In this document: positions 35,769-44,966 of the stretch, in pieces | How the letters are laid out: every line of letters begins with the position of its first letter | Position numbering within the stretch: position 1 is the first letter of the stretch | Source: Oscillospiraceae bacterium | Lineage (GTDB): Bacteria; Bacillota; Clostridia; Oscillospirales; Oscillospiraceae | Reading direction: 5' to 3' | DNA length: 64,000 nt | Assembly (NCBI GenBank): GCA_029257695.1 | Contig: JARIAU010000062.1 | Span: forward strand, 1 to 64,000 | Notes under the pieces: model-generated | Told to the model about the DNA's origin: nothing | Database searches by the model: none | Seen by the model: only the letters and a program-made list of their open reading frames with translations | Made by a program: the position numbers and the translations under genes

Positions 35769-36341
35769 ATGAAAAAGAAAGCAGATGCAAAGACGCTTTG
35801 GAAGCTGTTTACTTCCATGTTTGTACTCAGTTCCTGCACCTTTGGCGGCGGGTTCGTCATCGTATCCCTCATGAAGAAAAAATTCGTGGACGAGAAAAAG
35901 TGGCTGGACGAAGATGAGATGCTGGACATTACAGCCATCACTCAGTCGACACCCGGTCCCCTGCCGGTCAACGCATCCGTTATCATTGGGTATCGTATGG
36001 CTGGCATTCTGGGCTCTGCAATCGCCGTGCTCGGCACAATCCTGCCCCCCATGATTATCATCTCTCTGATCAGTCTGTGCTATGAGCAGTTCCGCACCAA
36101 TGTGGTGATTGCCACTGCACTTCGTGTGACTCGTGCCGGCGTAGCCGCCGTCATCATCGATGTGACGCTGAATCTGACCAGCAATGTTTTGAAAACTAAG
36201 CGCACCATGTACATCGCAATGATGGTCGTGTGCTTCATCGCCGTTGCGGTGTTCCATATCAGCGCCATGGTGGTTATTTTGACCTGCCTGCTGATCGGCA
36301 TCGCCGATGCCGCTCTGGCTTATAGAAAGGTGGCCGCATAA
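35769..36341 (+). CDS. chromate transporter family protein, first half
   Basis: 190 residues from the ATG giving MKKKADAKT, with AAGGAGGAA upstream. It is one CHR domain with five to six membrane helices. Conserved points are FGGGFVIVSLM, TAITQSTPGPLPVNASVIIGYRMAG and the proline-rich PPMIIISL. Short CHR proteins work as pairs, each about half of full-length ChrA. Whether the pair moves chromate, sulfate or something else is unknown. Confidence 0.88.
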   Translation: MKKKADAKTLWKLFTSMFVLSSCTFGGGFVIVSLMKKKFVDEKKWLDEDEMLDITAITQSTPGPLPVNASVIIGYRMAGILGSAIAVLGTILPPMIIISLISLCYEQFRTNVVIATALRVTRAGVAAVIIDVTLNLTSNVLKTKRTMYIAMMVVCFIAVAVFHISAMVVILTCLLIGIADAALAYRKVAA

Positions 36342-36342
36342 T

Positions 36343-36897
36343 ATGATTTGGAAACTCTTTTTTGCCTTCATTCAGGTCGGCATGTTCAGTGTCGGCGGCG
36401 GCTATGCTGCCATCCCCCTGATCCAGGATCAGATCGTCAATATCCATCAGCTGATGACCCTGGAGCAGTTCAGCGATCTGGTCACCATTGCGGAAATGAC
36501 CCCCGGACCCATTTCAATCAACTCTTCTACCTTTGTCGGCATGCAGCTGAATGGAATCCCCGGTGTGCTGATTTGCACTTTGGGGTGCATTATTCCGTCC
36601 TTCATCATTTGCTTGACTCTGGCCCATGTCTACTACAAGTACAGAGACCTTGGCGGTCTCCAGACCGTTCTGGCCGCTCTGAGACCCGCCGTAGTTTCTT
36701 TGATCGGTTCCGCCGGTCTTTCGATCCTGCTGATCGGTATTTTCCAGGACGGCATCGTATCCGTGGCAAACATTCAGTATGTGGAAATAGCTCTGTTCGC
36801 CATCTGCCTTTTCCTGCTGAGAAAGTTCAAGGCAAATCCCATTGCCATCATTTTAGGCAGTGGTGTGGTTGGAACTGCTATCTATATGCTCATCTAA
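36343..36897 (+). CDS. chromate transporter family protein, second half
   Basis: 184 residues from the ATG giving MIWKLF, one base after the first half's TAA, so translation is coupled. It has the same signatures, FSVGGGYAAIPLIQ and EMTPGPISINSSTFVGMQ. Its 3' end overlaps the convergent LysR gene by 45 bases. It is expected to form an antiparallel dimer with the first half in the membrane. Confidence 0.88.
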   Translation: MIWKLFFAFIQVGMFSVGGGYAAIPLIQDQIVNIHQLMTLEQFSDLVTIAEMTPGPISINSSTFVGMQLNGIPGVLICTLGCIIPSFIICLTLAHVYYKYRDLGGLQTVLAALRPAVVSLIGSAGLSILLIGIFQDGIVSVANIQYVEIALFAICLFLLRKFKANPIAIILGSGVVGTAIYMLI

Positions 36898-37755
36898 CAC
36901 CTGAATAAAAGCTTTCATTGCCGGCGACATATACTTGTTCTTATGATAGATCAAGCGGATCGAGCGTTTGATCCGCAGATCTGCCACCGGCAGCCTCGTC
37001 AGCAGTCCCTTCTCCTCCTCTTCTGCAATCATCATATGGGACAATGCAGCGATGCTGTCGGTGTAAATCAGAGCTTGTTTGATGGCCTCAATACTACTGC
37101 AAGCGTAATTGGTTGTCAGTTTCAGCCCCAGTTTCTGGAGGTGAAGCTCCAGCTGATTACGCTTGCTGCTTCCATCTTCCCGTGACGCAAAGGGATAGCG
37201 CTCCAAATCTGCAAGGGTTACCTCCGGCTGCTCCAACAGAGGATGTCCCGTACGGACTGCAAGGACCAATTCGTCCTCCGCCAACTCATGCACAATTAAA
37301 TTGGGATTTTCCACATAGCCTTCGACCAAACCCAAATCCAGTTCGTAATCGGTAACCAATCGTTCAATTCGGCTGGTATTATTGATGGTCACATCGTAAG
37401 AGACAGGCAAATTCTTCTGCGTGAGAAAGTGAATCATCCGTGGGAGGATGCAAGTTCCCACACTGACCGAGGCGCCGATGCGAATGTGAGTTGTCTGGCC
37501 ATGGATGCTGATGTCATCCTCCATATGGTGGTACAGCTCCAATATATGCGTGGCATGGTCCAGCATCGTTTCTCCGATCGGCGTCAGGTAAAGACGATGG
37601 TTGATCCGTTCAAACAACTTGATGTGATAGTACTTTTCCAAATCTCCGATGGCCTTGGAGATGGATGGCTGGGATAAATTCAATTTTTCTGCGGCTGCGT
37701 GCATGGTTTTCTCCTCACATACAGCCACAAATATCTCTAAATGGTGCAGTGTCAT
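36853..37755 (-). CDS. LysR family transcriptional regulator
   Basis: 300 residues from the ATG giving MTLHHLEIF, with AGGAGG upstream. The winged HTH is in AAAEKLNLSQPSISKAIGDLEKYY. The C-terminal periplasmic-binding-like effector domain follows (YELDLGLVEGYVENPNL). It resembles CysL/CbbR-type regulators. Convergent and overlapping with the chromate transporter pair, so control of that pair would be through the separate upstream repeat. Effector unknown. Confidence 0.9.
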   Translation of the reverse strand: MTLHHLEIFVAVCEEKTMHAAAEKLNLSQPSISKAIGDLEKYYHIKLFERINHRLYLTPIGETMLDHATHILELYHHMEDDISIHGQTTHIRIGASVSVGTCILPRMIHFLTQKNLPVSYDVTINNTSRIERLVTDYELDLGLVEGYVENPNLIVHELAEDELVLAVRTGHPLLEQPEVTLADLERYPFASREDGSSKRNQLELHLQKLGLKLTTNYACSSIEAIKQALIYTDSIAALSHMMIAEEEEKGLLTRLPVADLRIKRSIRLIYHKNKYMSPAMKAFIQVLDEHIDSSSNHTTA

Positions 37756-37940
37756 ACTTTTCCTCCTGCCCGTCCGGCCCTTGGACTCCGGCACGGCATT
37801 TTACGCTTCTTCTCAACCATTTATACCACAGTCTCTTTTGCTTTTCAAATAAATCTCTGGTCCCTCTCACACCTCTCTTCCTTGACATTTTCACCTGTTT
37901 TCGATATTCTGAACTTATCAAAATGGAAAGCGGTGTATGT

Positions 37941-38399
37941 ATGTATCAAAAAAATCGCCCGATTGCTAAATCGCTGAACTCCCTGTGTCTGCTCCTCGTC
38001 CTCTCTCTCAGCCTAATTTTATCCAGCTGCGGCAACCATCAGCCCCCGACCAGTCAGATGCCAGGCAGCAGCTCCACCATCGTTTACGAAAACGATGCAA
38101 CGCTCGGCAGCGGAGCTACCGCATTCTTTCTTGTTGTGGATGACAGTGAAGAAGAACGCACCTTCACGATCCATACAGATGCAGAATCCGTTGGCGCAGC
38201 TTTGATTGAATGTGGGATTGCTTCCGGAACGGAAGGGCCCTACGGTCTTTATATCGACACGGTCAACGGAAAAACCGTGAACTATGAAACCGACCACGCT
38301 TACTGGGCCTTTTATGTGAACGGTGAGTACGCCGCCACCGGCGTAAGCGAAACACCGGTAGAGGCCGGTGCAGAATATGCCCTCAAGGTGGAATCCTAA
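37941..38399 (+). CDS. DUF4430 domain lipoprotein
   Basis: 152 residues from the ATG giving MYQKNRPIAK; GGAAAG upstream is only a fair ribosome site, and an ATG at 37923 has none. The signal ends LSSC. The mature protein matches the transcobalamin-C-like DUF4430 domain: FTIHTDAESVGAALIECGIASG, then YWAFYVNGEYAATGVSETPVEAG. This domain occurs in surface proteins that bind or present small ligands, cobalamin in the animal relatives. Divergent from LysR. Ends at a strong terminator. Confidence 0.85.
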   Translation: MYQKNRPIAKSLNSLCLLLVLSLSLILSSCGNHQPPTSQMPGSSSTIVYENDATLGSGATAFFLVVDDSEEERTFTIHTDAESVGAALIECGIASGTEGPYGLYIDTVNGKTVNYETDHAYWAFYVNGEYAATGVSETPVEAGAEYALKVES

Positions 38400-38420
38400 C
38401 ACCAGAGAACGATAAAAACC

Positions 38421-38452
38421 GAGCGCCCGTCCCTTATGAGGGACGGGCGCTC
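38421..38452. terminator. bidirectional terminator after the DUF4430 gene and the cysS operon
   Basis: A 13-bp stem (GAGCGCCCGTCCC with its complement) and a short TTATGA loop. Confidence 0.9.
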
Positions 38453-38468
38453 ATTTTCATCCGCTGCT

Positions 38469-38789
38469 TCAGGAACGCTCCCGTTCCTCTTCTGCAACCC
38501 AACGCTTAAAGGTTCCGGGGGATACTCCCAGACGCTGAGAGGCCGCTCGTGCGCTGATTTCGTGATTGGAGAACGCCAAATAAACACTGGCAAACTTGCG
38601 GGGACGCTTGATGGGCGGACGACCCAACTGGGTTCCCATTTCCCGTGCCCGTTTCAGCCCCTCCGTCTGCCGCTGGGCAATTTCTGCCCGACGGGAACGA
38701 AGGTCCGCCTCAATCAACGCCATGATTTGATTTGCCAGAGTATCATTCTGACAGAGCGCACGCAGCCGCTGTTCATTTTCGGGTAACAT
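38469..38789 (-). CDS. small resolvase-C-terminus-like HTH protein
   Basis: 106 residues. The second half (GRPPIKRPRKF, then ISARAASQRLGVSPGTFKRWV) matches the hinge and DNA-binding HTH of serine resolvases and invertases. The first half resembles the long E-helix that joins that domain to the catalytic core. The catalytic serine domain is absent, so it cannot recombine DNA. It starts 21 bases after the cysS stop, with GGGAGGGG about 12 bases upstream. Could be a domesticated regulator or a remnant; the frame is intact. Confidence 0.75.
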   Translation of the reverse strand: MLPENEQRLRALCQNDTLANQIMALIEADLRSRRAEIAQRQTEGLKRAREMGTQLGRPPIKRPRKFASVYLAFSNHEISARAASQRLGVSPGTFKRWVAEEERERS

Positions 38790-38810
38790 GGATGTGAAGA
38801 ACCCCTCCCA

Positions 38811-40262
38811 TCAGCTACGGCTCCAATGGACACCCTCTTTGGTGTCCACCAGCGTAATGCCCATGGCGGTCAGTTCGTCACGAATACGGTCTGCCTCCGC
38901 CCAATTCTTGTCCTTACGGGCCTGCTGACGTGCCAGAACCAGTGCATCGATCTCCGGGTCTCCTTCGCCAAATACAGCCTGCTCTGCATCCGCAGCTGCG
39001 GCCACCTTCTTCGCCTTCTCCGCACGCACCTTCTCCGCTGCCTGCAGCAGATCCAGGCCCAACACTTCGTCGAACTTGCCAATAAGGGCCAGCTTCGTTG
39101 CCGGTGTCGTCTTGGCCTTCAGCACATCGTAAAGCACAGTGACCGCCAGAGCCGTGTTCAAGTCATTATCCAGTGCATCTGCAAATTTCTGCTTCAAAGC
39201 AGCTGCCGTCTCTTCGTCCACAGGGGCCTCATCCTTAGGATCCAAATTGGCAATGCGATCCACCAGCTTGCGGTAGGCCGTTGCGGCATTGTCCAGATTT
39301 TCATAGCTGAACACCAACGCCTTGCGGTAATGGCTCTGCAAGCAGAACAGGCGATACACCAGCGGATTATACCCCTTGTCTTGCAGGAGAGAAACCGTCA
39401 GGAACTCGCCCTTGGACTTGGACATTTTTCCGCCATTGGTGTTCAGATGGTGCACATGGAACCAGTAATTGCACCACTTATGCCCCACATAGGCCTCGCT
39501 CTGCGCAATCTCATTGGTATGGTGCGGGAACGCATTGTCAATGCCGCCGCAATGCAGATCCAACCGCTCACCCAGATACTTCATGCTGATGCAGGAGCAC
39601 TCGATGTGCCAACCGGGATAACCGACACCCCAGGGCGAATCCCACTTCAACGCCTGGTCTTCAAATTTGGACTTCGTGAACCACAGCACAAAGTCTGCCC
39701 GGTTTCGCTTATTCTCATCGGCCTCCACATCCTCACGGACACCCACGGCCAGATCTTCTTCATTGAAGTTCTGGAACACATAGTACTGCTTGAGCTTACT
39801 GGTATCAAAATAGATGTTTCCGCCGGCCTGATAGGCATAGCCATCCTCCAGCAGCTTGGTAATGACCTTGATAAACTCATCAATGCATCCGGTGGCAGGC
39901 TGAACCACATCCGGTGTCTTGATGTTCAGCTTTGCGCAGTCATCAAAGAAGGCATCGGTGTAGAACTGAGCAATTTCCATCACACTCTTATGCTCTCGCT
40001 TAGCGCCCTTAACCATCTTATCCTCGCCGGTATCGGCGTCACTGGACAGATGTCCCACATCCGTGATATTCATAACACGGGTGACATCGTACCCGTCATA
40101 GCGCAAGTACTTCTCCAACACATCCTCCATGATGTAGCTGCGCAGGTTGCCAATGTGAGCAAAATGGTAAACCGTGGGGCCACAGGTGTACATCTTCACC
40201 TTGCCGGGCTCATTGGTCACAAACTCTTCCTTCCGTCTGGTCAGGGAATTATATAATTTCAT
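38811..40262 (-). CDS. cysS: cysteinyl-tRNA synthetase
   Basis: 483 residues. Class I signatures are HIGN (36-39) and KMSKS (in [12 protein letters not shown]). The zinc ligands include Cys27 in TCGPTVYH and the His/Cys of WHIECS. It charges tRNA-Cys. It lies 24 bases after the serine acetyltransferase gene and is under the same Cys T-box. An Ala/Lys-rich linker ([19 protein letters not shown]) precedes the C-terminal anticodon-binding part. AGGAGAGG precedes the ATG. Confidence 0.97.
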   Translation of the reverse strand: MKLYNSLTRRKEEFVTNEPGKVKMYTCGPTVYHFAHIGNLRSYIMEDVLEKYLRYDGYDVTRVMNITDVGHLSSDADTGEDKMVKGAKREHKSVMEIAQFYTDAFFDDCAKLNIKTPDVVQPATGCIDEFIKVITKLLEDGYAYQAGGNIYFDTSKLKQYYVFQNFNEEDLAVGVREDVEADENKRNRADFVLWFTKSKFEDQALKWDSPWGVGYPGWHIECSCISMKYLGERLDLHCGGIDNAFPHHTNEIAQSEAYVGHKWCNYWFHVHHLNTNGGKMSKSKGEFLTVSLLQDKGYNPLVYRLFCLQSHYRKALVFSYENLDNAATAYRKLVDRIANLDPKDEAPVDEETAAALKQKFADALDNDLNTALAVTVLYDVLKAKTTPATKLALIGKFDEVLGLDLLQAAEKVRAEKAKKVAAAADAEQAVFGEGDPEIDALVLARQQARKDKNWAEADRIRDELTAMGITLVDTKEGVHWSRS

Positions 40263-40286
40263 CGTATTCCTCTCCTTTACAATGGT

Positions 40287-40928
40287 TCATTGTGTTTTGT
40301 TCTGCTGTTCTTCCAAGGCTTCGACACGGCGCTGCAGCTGCTCCAGGTTCCGCATCACCGGATTGATGATGTCATGAATCTGATCCACATTGTCTGCATA
40401 GCTCACCTTACTGTTGCCGATACGCACAACCTGCGCCGGAATACCGACCGCGGTTGCATTGGCCGGAACTTCCGACAGTACCACAGAATTGGCTGCAATG
40501 CGTGCGCCGTCACCCACCTTAAACGGGCCAAGCACCTTGGCGCCGCAACCGATCATCACTCCATCCCCAATGGTTGGGTGGCGTTTCCCCTGATCTTTTC
40601 CGGTGCCACCAAGGGTAACTCCGTGGTAAATCAACACATCATCGCCGATTTCTGCCGTCTCACCAATAACAATACCCATACCGTGGTCAATCACAAAGCG
40701 CCGACCGATGGTTGCGCCCGGATGGATTTCAATTCCGGTGCAAAATCGGTTCCACTGGGATTCCAGTCGTGCCAGAAAGAACAGGCGGTGCTTATAAAAG
40801 AAATGTGCGATCCGATGCCGGATCAATGCATGCACGCCGGGATAAAGCAGAAAAATTTCCAGCTTGCTCCGGGCTGCGGGATCTCGGTCCTGATAGGCTC
40901 CGAGCAATTCCGTCAGACGATTCGCCAT
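40287..40928 (-). CDS. epsC: serine O-acetyltransferase
   Basis: 213 residues from the ATG giving MANRLTELL, with GGAGGGA upstream; longer readings run into the T-box terminator. The left-handed beta-helix shows IEIHPGATIGRRFVIDHGMGIVIGE and GVTLGGTGKDQGKRHPTI, the SAT active-site region. It makes O-acetylserine, the carbon skeleton for cysteine. First gene of a cysteine-sensing operon with cysS; the short N-terminal domain marks the EpsC type. The C-terminal helix is Gln/Glu-rich. Confidence 0.94.
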   Translation of the reverse strand: MANRLTELLGAYQDRDPAARSKLEIFLLYPGVHALIRHRIAHFFYKHRLFFLARLESQWNRFCTGIEIHPGATIGRRFVIDHGMGIVIGETAEIGDDVLIYHGVTLGGTGKDQGKRHPTIGDGVMIGCGAKVLGPFKVGDGARIAANSVVLSEVPANATAVGIPAQVVRIGNSKVSYADNVDQIHDIINPVMRNLEQLQRRVEALEEQQNKTQ

Positions 40929-40960
40929 AAGTCCCTCCGTTCCAGGAAACCGGGAAACAG

Positions 40961-41183
40961 AAAAAGATCGCCTCCTGCATTGCAAGAGGCGATCTGTAAC
41001 TACAAAACGCGGTTCCACTCTTATTTGTCACTCAAATTGCCGATAACGGGGCCACCGGGGACATTACTCCCATGCTCCCGGGCGCACTTCACATCCCGTT
41101 GCAGAGGACGGCTTTCAGCCAGTGACCGTCCATCTCTGTCCGCTTTCGCAGATGTTACTCTTCCCGTTCCACGCATTTGATAC
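40961..41183 (-). promoter_or_regulatory. T-box leader specific for tRNA-Cys
   Basis: On the minus strand the T-box core GAGTGGAACCGCG is at 41008-41020. Stem I has CTGGCTGAAAG in its loop. A TGC specifier (41084-41086) precedes GCCCGGGAGC, as in the Phe leader. The terminator GATCGCCTC/GAGGCGATC (40966-40994) ends in a T-run. Low charging of tRNA-Cys should raise both O-acetylserine synthesis and CysRS. Confidence 0.93.
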
Positions 41184-41189
41184 TTTAAT

Positions 41190-41218
41190 ATACTACCATT
41201 CCGGCCCTTTGGTGTCAA
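41190..41218 (-). promoter_or_regulatory. promoter of epsC-cysS
   Basis: Minus strand: TTGACA, 17 bases, TAGTAT. Together with the leader it fills the 314 bases between epsC and pgsA. Confidence 0.85.
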
Positions 41219-41242
41219 GAATGAGTGCCAAAAATCCGCAGC

Positions 41243-41770
41243 TTACATGTTGCTCCAGTCCAGCACATCCCGGTTTTTCACCATATACTCCACACCGGAA
41301 TAGGCCGTAGTGACCAAAATCACGGCAGAACAAACCTGATTGACCACCATGGGAAGCCCCAGCAGCATAATGCAAAGACAGACCATGGTGCTGGCCGTCT
41401 TGACCTTTCCGGACCAGCCTGCTGCAATGACTCGGCCATTGGTAGCTGCCACCAACCGGAGAGCGGACACAATAAACTCACGGGCAATGACCACAATGAC
41501 CACCCATGCCGGCATCCAGCCCCAAGCCACAAACATCAGCATCGCAGAAGTGACCAGCAATTTGTCGGCAATCGGGTCCATAAACTTGCCGAAATCTGTA
41601 ATCATGTTATACTTGCGGGCAATTTTTCCGTCCAGCAGATCAGTCACACTGGCCAAAATGAAAATTGCCAGAGCCACATAATTGTTGTAGTCAAACTCCA
41701 AATACAGCACCAGCACAAAGACCGGAATCAGGAGGATGCGCAGCATTGTCAGCTTATTGGCAGTATTCAC
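41243..41770 (-). CDS. pgsA: CDP-diacylglycerol-glycerol-3-phosphate phosphatidyltransferase
   Basis: 175 residues, multi-pass. The CDP-alcohol phosphotransferase signature is complete: DLLDGKIAR, then GKFMDPIADK. It makes phosphatidylglycerol phosphate at the membrane. Its start overlaps the rimO stop by 4 bases (ATGA). It is the last gene of recA-recX-rimO-pgsA. It ends 25 bases from the promoter of the next operon, with no obvious terminator. Confidence 0.95.
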   Translation of the reverse strand: MNTANKLTMLRILLIPVFVLVLYLEFDYNNYVALAIFILASVTDLLDGKIARKYNMITDFGKFMDPIADKLLVTSAMLMFVAWGWMPAWVVIVVIAREFIVSALRLVAATNGRVIAAGWSGKVKTASTMVCLCIMLLGLPMVVNQVCSAVILVTTAYSGVEYMVKNRDVLDWSNM

Positions 41771-43107
41771 AGCTCCACTTCCTCCTCAAACTCACCCATC
41801 AGGTCGCCGTCCACGATATCCGTAATTCGTACCATCACAAAGGTACCCGGCCGCACAGCGCCGGCGGCTGTAAAGTAAACCTTACCGTCAATATCCACCG
41901 AATCGGCATAAGAACGGCCCACAAAGCAACCCATTTCTTCGTCAAAGCCTTCACACAGGACTTCCAGTGTCTCTCCCAGACGAGATTCGTTCATCTCATC
42001 CATCACGCGGGATTGGAGATCCACCACCAGCTCTACACGGCGGGCCGCCACATCGCTGTCCACCTGATGCTCCATAGCAGCCGCACGGGTTCCCTCCTCC
42101 GGAGAGTACTGGAACACACCGGCACGCTCGATGCGCTGCTCCTCCAAAAATTCGCACAATTCTTCAAAGGCAGCCTCGTCTTCTCCCGGCAGGCCACAGA
42201 TCAAAGAGGTACGCAGCACCAAACCGGGCAGCTTCTCCCGCAGCTTGCGGAACAAACTGACGATCTGATCCTTAGTGCCCCGGCGGCACATAGCACGCAG
42301 AATCTGGTCGTTGCAGTGCTGAATCGGAATATCCAGATAGTTCAGGATTTTCTCTTCCTTTGCCATCACTTCAATCAACTCGTCGTTAATCATATCAGGA
42401 TAGAGGTAGTGGAGCCGAATCCAATGGAAATCCATCTTACAAAGCTCTGTCAGCAGCGCTGCCAACATGGGTTTCTTGTACAGATCCACACCATAGCGGG
42501 TAATATCCTGTGCAATCACGATCAACTCTTTGACGCCGGCGTCGCTCAGCTTCTTGGCTTCCGCCAGCAGCGATTCCATGCTGCGACTGCGGTAATGCCC
42601 ACGCAAATACGGAATGATGCAGAACGCACAGTAGTTATCGCAGCCCTCCGCAATCTTCAGATAGGCGCTCCACGGCACCGTAGACACCACACGGTCACCA
42701 TCGTCATAGGTACGGCTGATGTCTCCAAAGTATTCCGGCTTCTGATCCTCCATCAGCTGCTCAATGGCCGAAACCACATCGGTATAACTTCCGGTACCCA
42801 GCATGCCGTCCACCTCAGGCAGCTCGGTTTTGATGTCTTCCCGATAGCGCTGCGACAGGCATCCAGCCACCAGCAGCTTCCCCAGTTTCCCCTCATCCTT
42901 CAACCGAGCCAGATCCAAAATGTACTCAATGGCTTCGCTCTTGGCCGAATCAATGAAGCCGCAGGTGTTCAAAACGCAGACATCCGCCCCTGCCGGATCC
43001 GACACAATCTCATGTCCCGCATCCCGCACCAAGGCGGCCATCTGCTCCGTATTTACCAAATTTTTCGCACAGCCCAGCGAAATAAAGGCCACTTTATACT
43101 TGCTCAA
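41767..43107 (-). CDS. rimO: ribosomal protein S12 methylthiotransferase RimO
   Basis: 446 residues. The N-terminal UPF0004 domain binds one Fe-S cluster (Cys in SLGCAKNLVN and LNTCGFI). The radical SAM cluster is CDNYCAFC, and a C-terminal TRAM domain follows (EVLCEGFDEEMGCFVGRS). It methylthiolates the conserved Asp of S12, whose gene rpsL is at 22149-22571. The start overlaps the recX end by 4 bases. The SRSMESLLAEAKKL segment is typical of RimO rather than MiaB. Confidence 0.96.
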   Translation of the reverse strand: MSKYKVAFISLGCAKNLVNTEQMAALVRDAGHEIVSDPAGADVCVLNTCGFIDSAKSEAIEYILDLARLKDEGKLGKLLVAGCLSQRYREDIKTELPEVDGMLGTGSYTDVVSAIEQLMEDQKPEYFGDISRTYDDGDRVVSTVPWSAYLKIAEGCDNYCAFCIIPYLRGHYRSRSMESLLAEAKKLSDAGVKELIVIAQDITRYGVDLYKKPMLAALLTELCKMDFHWIRLHYLYPDMINDELIEVMAKEEKILNYLDIPIQHCNDQILRAMCRRGTKDQIVSLFRKLREKLPGLVLRTSLICGLPGEDEAAFEELCEFLEEQRIERAGVFQYSPEEGTRAAAMEHQVDSDVAARRVELVVDLQSRVMDEMNESRLGETLEVLCEGFDEEMGCFVGRSYADSVDIDGKVYFTAAGAVRPGTFVMVRITDIVDGDLMGEFEEEVEL

Positions 43108-43739
43108 ATGTGTTCCTCCTCCAATTCGGATCCGTACCGGGCCAAGCCCGTCCGAATCTCCTCCCAGCGAAAGCCCCGGCGCATCAGTGCATCGGTCACT
43201 CGCTTGATTTCTCGTTCATCCGAGGGTTGTTTTCCTCTTAAGCGGCGCTCTAAGAACCATTCCACCCGCTGCACCGGGTCGCTCTGTTCCTCCAGCGCTT
43301 CATCCCATAATTCTCTCGGCACACCCCTGCGCTGCAGTTCCATTCGAAGCTTCTGCACGCCATATCCCCGACCGCAGTAATGCCGCACGACTGCACGACC
43401 ATACTCCAAATCGTTCAACGCTCCGATGTCCTCCAAATAGTCTGCTGCTGTTACGGCAAATTCCGGGGATTCTCCCTTTTCTTCCAGCCGCTGAATCAGC
43501 TCTTTTCGGGACAGCGGCCGCTGCCCCAACATACGAGCTGCTCTGGCCTTCGCCGAACTTTCGCCTCCGGAACGAAGCAATGCCTGTATCGTTTCCTCCT
43601 CCAGTTCTCTTCCTCGATAGAGAGAAAAGGACAGCACCTCATTCTCCGTTACCTTGACCGGATCGGTTTCGTCCGAAAACCAGACCAGGAACCGCCCCGG
43701 GATATGCCGGGACGGTTCCAGTTTTTCCACAATCTTCAT
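43104..43739 (-). CDS. recX: RecA regulatory protein RecX
   Basis: 211 residues. The three-helix RecX repeats are visible (KARAARMLGQRPLSRKELIQRLEEKG; AAADYLEDIGALNDLEYGRAVVRHYC; YGVQKLRMELQRRGV). RecX caps RecA filaments. Its ATG shares the A of the recA TGA, a coupled stop-start. It ends with a 4-base overlap onto rimO. The N-terminal about 50 residues are variable, as usual. Confidence 0.93.
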   Translation of the reverse strand: MKIVEKLEPSRHIPGRFLVWFSDETDPVKVTENEVLSFSLYRGRELEEETIQALLRSGGESSAKARAARMLGQRPLSRKELIQRLEEKGESPEFAVTAADYLEDIGALNDLEYGRAVVRHYCGRGYGVQKLRMELQRRGVPRELWDEALEEQSDPVQRVEWFLERRLRGKQPSDEREIKRVTDALMRRGFRWEEIRTGLARYGSELEEEHI

Positions 43740-44869
43740 CAGCCCTCAAAATCCTCGGCTCCCACATCACCTGGGGTACCGGTTTCGATCGACTCGCCCA
43801 CGCTGCGCCCGGCGGCACGGGCAGCCGCCAAAGACTGCCGACTCATAAGCTTATAGGCATTCTGCCGGATGTCACTCTCCAATTTCTGGGCATCTTCCGG
43901 ATGGGTGCGGAAATACTCCTTCGCCGCATCACGGCCCTGACCCAGTCGGATTTCACCCATAGAGAACCAAGAGCCGGATTTCTGCACCAAGTCGAGCTTG
44001 GTGCCCAGATCCAGCAGCTCACCCAGTTTGGAGATACCTTCCCCATACATGATGTCAAACTCTGCCTCACGGAACGGGGGCGCCACCTTGTTTTTGACCA
44101 CCTTCGCACGGGTGCGGTTACCGATCATCTCGCCGTTGGCCTTCATGGTCTCGATCCGGCGCACATCAATACGGACGCTGGCATAGAACTTCAGCGCACG
44201 GCCTCCGGTGGTGGTTTCGGGGTTGCCATACATGACACCAATCTTTTCACGCAGCTGGTTAATAAAAATGACAATGCAGTTGGTCTTTGCAATACAGCCG
44301 GCCAGCTTTCGAAGGGCCTGGCTCATCAATCGAGCCTGCACACCCACGAAGCTGTCGCCCATTTCACCCTCAATTTCCGCACGGGGAACCAGTGCAGCCA
44401 CCGAGTCCACAACGACCACATCCAGCGCACCGGAGCGCACCAGTGCTTCGCAAATTTCCAGTGCCTGCTCGCCGGTATCCGGCTGCGAAATCAGCATGGA
44501 ATCAATATCCACGCCCAGCGCACGGGCATAATAGGGGTCCATGGCGTGTTCAGCATCAATGTAAGCCACTTCACCGCCCAGCTTCTGGGCCTCCGCTACC
44601 ACATGAAGGGCCAATGTAGTTTTACCGGAAGATTCCGGTCCATAGATCTCAATGATACGGCCCCGGGGCATACCGCCGATGCCCAGTGCCAGATCCAACG
44701 ACAACGACCCGGTGGGAATGGCATCCACCACAATTTGGGCATTCTCGCCCAATCTCATAATCGAGCCCTTACCAAAATTACGCTCAATCTGTGCGACCGC
44801 AGTCTCCAGTGCCTTATGCTTGTCGCTTGCCGGTGCGGCCGATTCCATTGCAGGCTTTTTTGCTGCCAT
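43739..44869 (-). CDS. recA: recombinase RecA
   Basis: 376 residues from the ATG giving MAAKKPAM, with AAAGGATGG upstream. Walker A is GPESSGKT (77-84); the core runs through [31 protein letters not shown] and the C-terminal [22 protein letters not shown]. It carries out strand exchange and triggers SOS. First gene of recA-recX-rimO-pgsA. I see no canonical Firmicute LexA box (CGAAC-N4-GTTCG style) upstream. Confidence 0.98.
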   Translation of the reverse strand: MAAKKPAMESAAPASDKHKALETAVAQIERNFGKGSIMRLGENAQIVVDAIPTGSLSLDLALGIGGMPRGRIIEIYGPESSGKTTLALHVVAEAQKLGGEVAYIDAEHAMDPYYARALGVDIDSMLISQPDTGEQALEICEALVRSGALDVVVVDSVAALVPRAEIEGEMGDSFVGVQARLMSQALRKLAGCIAKTNCIVIFINQLREKIGVMYGNPETTTGGRALKFYASVRIDVRRIETMKANGEMIGNRTRAKVVKNKVAPPFREAEFDIMYGEGISKLGELLDLGTKLDLVQKSGSWFSMGEIRLGQGRDAAKEYFRTHPEDAQKLESDIRQNAYKLMSRQSLAAARAAGRSVGESIETGTPGDVGAEDFEG

Positions 44870-44947
44870 ATCATTCCATCCTTTCCACGACCTCGGATTG
44901 GTCATGCTGCTTTATCTTCATTTCAGTTGTCAGTATAACAAACATCA

Positions 44948-44965
44948 TGTCCAATATAACGGACA
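44948..44965. promoter_or_regulatory. inverted repeat upstream of recA
   Basis: TGTCC, 8 bases, GGACA, next to the prmC stop and about 80 bases before recA. A possible -10 (TATACT, minus strand 44932-44937) lies downstream. Its meaning is uncertain. Confidence 0.35.
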
Positions 44966-44966
44966 A

